Shown here one piece after another: positions 12,350 through 15,812 of a stretch of 15,812 bases of DNA. Numbering within the stretch: the stretch's first letter is position 1; each line of letters opens with the position of its first letter. A program made the position numbers and the translations under genes. The DNA lies in contig JAEZNC010000280.1 in the NCBI GenBank assembly GCA_023441905.1, positions 1 through 15,812 of the forward strand, written 5' to 3'. This DNA is from Bacillota bacterium (GTDB taxonomy: Bacteria > Bacillota > Clostridia > Christensenellales > SZUA-584). The notes beneath the pieces are model-generated. The model ran no database searches, was not told the origin of the DNA, and saw only the letters and a program-made list of their open reading frames with translations.

Positions 12350-13369
12350 ATGGGACTCAGATTAGGACCAAGAACCGTTCAACTCAGCTCCCCTCCCAAT
12401 ATACTGTCGTCGATATCCGTTGCCGGCAAAGCAGAAAAAAACGGCGCGTACGGGCTGTCTTTCGATATCACGTTTGACGATGACCTCTGGGGTGAAAAAA
12501 CCTATGAGCTCGCCGAAAGAAAAATGCTGCAAAAGGCGGTGGAAACAGCGATTGAAAAGGCATCGCTCAAATCCAACGATATTCAGTATTTGTTCGGCGG
12601 GGATCTGCTTAATCAGATCATATCCTCCGGGTTTGCCGCAAGGGAGCTTGGCATACCTTTTATCGGCCTGTACGGTGCCTGCTCGACAATGGCGGAATCG
12701 CTGATGCTCGGCGCGATGGCGGTTGACGGCGGATTCGCCCAGTACGCCGTATGCGCCACAAGCAGCCATTTTGCCACGGCGGAAAGGCAATTCCGCTATC
12801 CGCTTGAACTTGGCACGCCAAAAACGCCCACATCGCAAAATACGGTGTCTGCGGCGGGTGCGACGCTACTCACCTCGCTTCGCGGGAATTATCCCGCCGT
12901 CACCCATGCCACAACAGGACGGGTGGTGGATATGGGGATCAACGACGTGAATAACATGGGCGCGGCGATGGCACCGGCAGCCGCTGAAACGATCATCTGC
13001 CACTTGGATGAAACGCAGCGCAAGGATGATTATTACGATGCGATTATCACCGGCGATCTCGGCACCTTCGGCAGTGAATTATTGATGAAGCTCACAAAAG
13101 ATGCGGGCCACGATCTGAGCGCCGTCCATAAAGACTGCGGCGCAATGATATACGAAGGCGATCCGTTGGCGCACTGCGGCGGCAGCGGGTGCGGATGCGG
13201 CGCGTCGATGCTTAACGGATATTTTCTCAATGAAATGCGGGGCGGCCGCCTGAATAAGATACTCTTTGTGGCGACGGGCGCGCTGCACAGCCCCACAAGC
13301 GCGCTGCAGGGGGAAACCATCCCCTGCATCGCGCAAGCAGTCTCAATCGAAATGGGGTATGGACAATGA
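12350..13369 (+). CDS. spoVAD: Stage V sporulation protein AD (dipicolinic acid-binding)
   Basis: The 339-residue protein matches Bacillus SpoVAD in length. It has a thiolase-like fold with LYGACSTMAESL (C111), an AQYAVCATSSHFATAERQFR block, and GGSGCGCGASMLNG followed by VATGALHSPTSALQGETIPC, all family hallmarks. SpoVAD sits on the outer face of the spore inner membrane and binds dipicolinic acid. I chose the ATG at 12350, with GGAGG eight bases upstream; an in-frame TTG at 12335 inside spoVAC is less likely. The stop overlaps the spoVAE start (ATGA). Confidence 0.96.
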   Translation: MGLRLGPRTVQLSSPPNILSSISVAGKAEKNGAYGLSFDITFDDDLWGEKTYELAERKMLQKAVETAIEKASLKSNDIQYLFGGDLLNQIISSGFAARELGIPFIGLYGACSTMAESLMLGAMAVDGGFAQYAVCATSSHFATAERQFRYPLELGTPKTPTSQNTVSAAGATLLTSLRGNYPAVTHATTGRVVDMGINDVNNMGAAMAPAAAETIICHLDETQRKDDYYDAIITGDLGTFGSELLMKLTKDAGHDLSAVHKDCGAMIYEGDPLAHCGGSGCGCGASMLNGYFLNEMRGGRLNKILFVATGALHSPTSALQGETIPCIAQAVSIEMGYGQ

Positions 13370-13722
13370 ATTACTTAACGGCATTCTTGGTCGGCGGGCT
13401 TATATGTCTGGTGGGCCAGATACTGCTCTCAAAAACAAACCTGACGCCCGGACGTATTCTCGTCATATTCGTTACCGCGGGCGTGCTGCTCACAGCTGTG
13501 GGCTTGTATGAACCGCTCGTAAAATTTGGCGGAGCGGGCGCACAGGTGCCGCTCACGGGGTTTGGCTATGCGCTTGCGAAAGGCGCTTTTAAAGGTGTGG
13601 AGGAAGCGGGGCTTCTTGGCGCGCTGTCGGGCGGCGTGGTGGCGACAGCAGCGGGCATTGCTTCCGCCGTGCTGTTCGGGTATCTTGTGGCCTTGATATT
13701 TAAGCCAAAGACAAAAAAATAA
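13366..13722 (+). CDS. spoVAE: Stage V sporulation protein AE (SpoVAEb type)
   Basis: The 118-residue membrane protein has three to four hydrophobic segments with AFLVGGLICLVGQ at the start and FGGAGAQVPLTGFGYALAKGA in the middle, the SpoVAEb pattern also seen in SpoVAC. It works with SpoVAC and SpoVAD in dipicolinic acid transport in the spore inner membrane. It overlaps spoVAD by four bases and is the last gene of the cluster. No spoVAA, spoVAB, spoVAEa or spoVAF lies in the window, so this is the short spoVAC-AD-AEb set common in Clostridia. Confidence 0.95.
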   Translation: MNYLTAFLVGGLICLVGQILLSKTNLTPGRILVIFVTAGVLLTAVGLYEPLVKFGGAGAQVPLTGFGYALAKGAFKGVEEAGLLGALSGGVVATAAGIASAVLFGYLVALIFKPKTKK

Positions 13723-13744
13723 AGCCCTCATTTTAGTGCTTTAT
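13712..13744 (-). terminator. Second hairpin with T run on the degV side
   Basis: ATAAAGC/GCTTTAT arms (13719-13725 and 13738-13744) pair with two more base pairs inside. On the minus strand seven T residues follow (13718-13713 and neighbours). It overlaps the spoVAE stop codon. On the plus strand it lacks a T run. Confidence 0.45.
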
Positions 13745-13746
13745 CC

Positions 13747-13790
13747 TAAAAATATTGTTTCCCTATCCATTATCAGATGAGGGAAACAAT
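13747..13790 (-). terminator. Terminator hairpin between spoVAE and degV
   Basis: An 11-bp perfect stem, ATTGTTTCCCT (13754-13764) with AGGGAAACAAT (13780-13790), is followed on the minus strand by ATTTTTAGG. It should end degV transcription. On the plus strand there is no T run, so it would only weakly stop spoVAE transcripts. Confidence 0.65.
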
Positions 13791-13847
13791 AACAAACTAA
13801 TTAATTGAAGGCACACATCAGACAGCCGATCAATTATTAACAGCCAA

Positions 13848-13890
13848 GGGTATTGCGGTACAATCTCTCGTAAAGAAACCGCCAATACCC
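13848..13890. repeat. Long inverted repeat in the spoVAE-degV gap
   Basis: GGGTATTGCGGT (13848-13859) pairs over 12 positions with ACCGCCAATACCC (13878-13890), with one bulged C and an 18-base loop. No T run follows on either strand, so it is not a normal terminator. It would lie in the 3' untranslated part of a degV transcript. Confidence 0.55.
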
Positions 13891-13940
13891 CGTCCTCTCT
13901 ATCGTTTCACCTATCGTGATCCTCCCATCATCAGAGGACG
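13891..13940. repeat. Second inverted repeat abutting the first
   Basis: CGTCCTCT (13891-13898) is an exact inverted copy of AGAGGACG (13933-13940). The enclosed loop contains CTATCGT twice, 12 bases apart (13899 and 13911). A perfect palindrome ACGTTAACGT (13943-13952) follows just before the degV stop. Confidence 0.5.
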
Positions 13941-13966
13941 TCACGTTAACGTTACTTTGAGAGCGC

Positions 13967-14899
13967 TTATTCAGCACTTGTGATGTGCTTTACTTTTTCG
14001 ATAATCTCCTTAAGCGGGTTTTCATCGAGCACATTGTTGCGCTTCGCCCCCTGAAAACAGAGCACAAGCGAACCGGGCCCCGCATGCAGCCCGAGCACGG
14101 GTGTTAAAAAGTCCAGTCGGACTTCTTTCAGCTTCGGGAAAATCTCCATCACTTTATTTTTGAGCGTCAGCGCGAGCGATACATTGCCGCCGTGTGCAAT
14201 GTAAGCGCTCTGTGTGAAATCTGAAGAATTCTTCCTCATCTTATCAGCCATCATCGCTACAGCCTGCCGTGTGCCGCGAGCGTTCATCATAAAGGTGAGT
14301 TTTCCCTCACTATTGACGAACAATATGGGCTTCAAATGCAGCAGGCCACCCACCAGCGCTTTGATGTGGCTGATGCGCCCGCCACGGAAAAGGTATTTTA
14401 TATCGCCCACAGTAAAAATCAGATTGTACTCGTCTTTTATGCGCTCAATATACTCACAGGTTTGCTCGAGCGTGGCGTCTGCACAGTTTTCCATAATATT
14501 GTATACCATCAGCGTCACGGCGAAGCAGCCTGTCCTCGTATCCACCACCTTGACCTTGGCTGTGTATTTCTCGTTGAGCTCATCGGCTGCGATGCATGCG
14601 CTCTCATAGGAACCGCTGACATTGCTCGAAAGTGCCAAATGCAGGATATCCTTCCCCTGCGCCAAAACAGGCTCCCAGGCCTTTTTGCAGCTTTCAGGGT
14701 TGGCTTTTGACGACTGAGCGAGATGCCCCGCGCTCAGCATATCGTAAAGTGCCTGCCGCTGCTCGTCGTTATCAAATTTATCTTCATGCTCAACGCCGTC
14801 GAGCGTATATGAAAGATAGACCATAAGAATTTGATGCGTGTTTAATTCTTCCGCCGTAAAGCATGCTGATGAATCGACACTGATGACAAAGTTTTTCAA
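13967..14899 (-). CDS. DegV-family fatty acid-binding protein
   Basis: The 310-residue protein has the DegV order of motifs: VDSSACF (8-14), QSSKANP (62-68, usually TSqP), LSSNVSGSYESA (90-101), KYLFRGGRIS (168-177) and a C-terminal GLHAGPGSLVL. Such proteins (FakB in Gram-positive cocci) hold a fatty acid for phosphorylation by FakA before phospholipid synthesis; no fakA is in the window. The start is TTG at 14899-14897, with GGGGAG nine bases upstream; no ATG in frame fits. It is probably a single-gene transcript with a promoter candidate upstream and hairpins downstream. Confidence 0.9.
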   Translation of the reverse strand: MKNFVISVDSSACFTAEELNTHQILMVYLSYTLDGVEHEDKFDNDEQRQALYDMLSAGHLAQSSKANPESCKKAWEPVLAQGKDILHLALSSNVSGSYESACIAADELNEKYTAKVKVVDTRTGCFAVTLMVYNIMENCADATLEQTCEYIERIKDEYNLIFTVGDIKYLFRGGRISHIKALVGGLLHLKPILFVNSEGKLTFMMNARGTRQAVAMMADKMRKNSSDFTQSAYIAHGGNVSLALTLKNKVMEIFPKLKEVRLDFLTPVLGLHAGPGSLVLCFQGAKRNNVLDENPLKEIIEKVKHITSAE

Positions 14900-14938
14900 T
14901 AGTTTTGACTCCCCTCTATCATGTGAATATGCTTGTTC

Positions 14939-14967
14939 ATACTATAGGTTTCATGGCATCTGTGCAA
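14939..14967 (-). promoter_or_regulatory. Candidate sigma-A promoter of degV
   Basis: TTGCAC (14967-14962) and TAGTAT (14944-14939) on the minus strand are 17 bases apart, about 40 bases before the degV start. TATAGT two bases upstream is an alternative -10 with a short 15-base spacer. Confidence 0.45.
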
Positions 14968-15125
14968 GGTAAAAAACAATACTTTAACGAAAGTTTATTT
15001 TTTATTCATATTATTAACGAAAACGAGAGATTTATTCTAAGCTTGTTATTCAATAAACATTGGTATATCATGACATGTGTTCACATACTTAGCACACCTA
15101 TTGATCAGTTGACATGGGTTGTTTT
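14968..15125. other. AT-rich spacer before the broken acetyltransferase gene
   Basis: This stretch is visibly more AT-rich than its surroundings and holds no credible gene. It contains ACTTTAACGAAAGT, a short inverted repeat at 14981-14994, and two copies of TTAACGAAA (14984 and 15014) 30 bases apart. A sigma-A-like TTGTTA-17-TATCAT (15043-15071) points right, towards the acetyltransferase remnant. Confidence 0.5.
15043..15071 (+). promoter_or_regulatory. Candidate promoter of the broken acetyltransferase gene
   Basis: TTGTTA (15043-15048) and TATCAT (15066-15071) are 17 bases apart and lie 55 bases before the likely ATG. Confidence 0.35.
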
Positions 15126-15661
15126 ATGAAAGAAAAATTACAATACTTTTAAAAGAAGATCAGATCAACTTCAATATGTTTCGCTGTTTCAACCGGTATC
15201 AAAAAGTGAGCAAATGCTGGCGAAAAGATAATTCCGGATGGTTTTAAAAGACACCCCTTCATAGAAAACTGGAGCGTAAATGATTTAGATCATCTGGACT
15301 CTTGTCTAGAACAGACGGCGGCTGCAGGCGGCGCAGTCATCGGCGCTTTTGCCGATGATAAGCTTGTCGGGTTTTCGTCTAGTGAAAGCGGTTTTTCGGT
15401 GACCAGCAGCAATATCTGCAACTCTCTAATCTTCACGTCTCCTCTGAGTATAGATCTCTCGGCATCGGTAAAAAGCTGTTTTTTCTGTCTGCTGACAAGG
15501 CAAGAGAAATGGGAGCCAAAAAGCTATATATCTCCGCGCTTTCGTTGGAAGAAACGCAGGCATTTTATAAAGCGATGCAATGCAGCGAAGCGCAGGAATA
15601 CAATCAAAAGCTTGCCGATGCAGAGCCCTGTGACTGTCAGCTCGAATTCCGATTATTGTAG
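15126..15661 (+). pseudogene. GNAT-family acetyltransferase, broken by four apparent one-base losses
   Basis: Joined across frames, the segment reads as a complete acetyltransferase of about 178 residues: MKEKLQYF, KEDQINFNMFRCFNRYQKVS, KCWRKDNSGW, LKDTPFIENWSVNDLDHL, VIGAFADDKLVGFSS, FFGDQQQYLQLSNLHVSSEY, RSLGIGKKLF (the acetyl-CoA pyrophosphate-binding loop), then GAKKLYISALSLEETQAFYK and a CDCQLEFRLL end. The order matches a GNAT subfamily with an N-terminal CWRK-x-(N/D)-G-x-W-x-LKD block. The frame breaks at T4 (15147-15150), T4 (15242-15245), C4 (15254-15257) and T5 (15392-15396); adding one base at each restores it. Two breaks create immediate TAA stops. Substrate is unknown. Sequencing error in homopolymers is the main alternative to decay. 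Confidence 0.85.
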
Positions 15662-15688
15662 TATCTTTCGATTAACTATGATGCCAAC

Positions 15689-15717
15689 AAAAAAAGCCCT
15701 TGAAACCAAGAGCCTTT
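15689..15717 (-). terminator. Intrinsic terminator after tRNA-Leu
   Basis: On the minus strand AAAGGCTCTTG pairs with CAAGGGCTTT (two G-U pairs, loop GTTT) and runs into seven T residues. It starts one base past the tRNA CCA end. Confidence 0.8.
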
Positions 15718-15718
15718 C

Positions 15719-15805
15719 TGGTGCCGAAGACCGGACTTGAACCGGTACGGTGTTGCCACCGCGGGATTTTAAGTCCCGTGCGTCTGCCGATTCCGCCACT
15801 TCGGC
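15719..15805 (-). tRNA. tRNA-Leu (anticodon UAA)
   Basis: The 87-nt minus-strand sequence begins GCCGAAG and ends CTTCGGC-A-CCA, giving a 7-bp acceptor stem, discriminator A and an encoded CCA. The anticodon stem CGGGA/TCCCG holds loop CTTAAAA with anticodon TAA (15771-15769), reading UUA/UUG leucine codons. A long variable arm (CGGTGGCAACACCGT region) marks it as class II, as expected for leucine, and the T arm has ACCGG-TTCAAGT-CCGGT. Confidence 0.97.
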
Positions 15806-15812
15806 AAAAAGT

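Noticed and set aside
12362..12838. A 158-codon open frame antisense to spoVAD
   Set aside because: Shadow of a strongly conserved gene; Cys/Arg-rich with no recognisable domain.
13848..13940. CRISPR array or MITE
   Set aside because: There are only two different inverted repeats, no regular repeat-spacer unit, and no target-site duplication that I can see.
14905..15129. A 74-codon plus-strand frame before the acetyltransferase remnant
   Set aside because: It starts inside the degV leader, has no ribosome binding site, and lies in AT-rich sequence with a promoter reading through it.
15399..15740. A 113-codon frame read as an intact gene
   Set aside because: Its opening codons continue a dead frame of the acetyltransferase remnant, and the conserved GIGKKLF and LYISALSLEET segments lie in another frame.

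Overview
This window looks like ordinary chromosome from an endospore-forming member of the Clostridia. The evidence is a complete forespore sigma-factor operon (spoIIAA-spoIIAB-sigF), a three-gene spoVAC-spoVAD-spoVAE set directly behind it, a yunB gene, a probable bofC-like gene and Gram-positive-type class A penicillin-binding proteins. Base composition is moderate, apart from an AT-rich patch near 14,900-15,250. No species can be named from the sequence. I see no phage, plasmid, insertion sequence, CRISPR array or defence system.

Left part (1-4347, all minus strand): tsaE, tsaB and the start of rimI form an overlapping operon for tRNA t6A modification and ribosomal-protein acetylation. 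It runs off the left edge and has its own sigma-A-like promoter. Upstream lie ribU, a riboflavin ECF transporter subunit behind an FMN riboswitch with an attached terminator; a small anchored protein that resembles the C-terminal domain of the sporulation regulator BofC; yebC; and yunB. A 143-nt divergent gap with two adjacent palindromes separates yunB from the next block.

Middle part (4491-9849): two large class A penicillin-binding proteins face each other tail to tail with one base between their stop codons. Both keep all glycosyltransferase and transpeptidase motifs. Their C-termini differ: one has a six-cysteine region and the other a fibronectin-III-like domain.

Right-middle part (9850-13722, plus strand): the spoIIA operon has a textbook SigH promoter and two Spo0A-box-like sites upstream. 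The 365-nt gap between sigF and spoVAC holds a SigG-type promoter candidate and two unrecognised small reading frames. SpoVAC, SpoVAD and SpoVAE then follow with tight spacing. SpoIIAB holds SigF inactive and SpoIIAA releases it in the forespore; the SpoVA proteins later move dipicolinic acid.

Right end (13723-15812): a hairpin-rich intergenic region, a minus-strand degV-family gene with a TTG start, an AT-rich spacer, a GNAT acetyltransferase gene broken by four apparent one-base losses in homopolymer runs, and a tRNA-Leu(UAA) with its own terminator.

I found no clearly new biological system. The best leads are the BofC-like gene, the two small reading frames between sigF and spoVAC, the structured spoVAE-degV gap and the pattern of damage in the GNAT gene.
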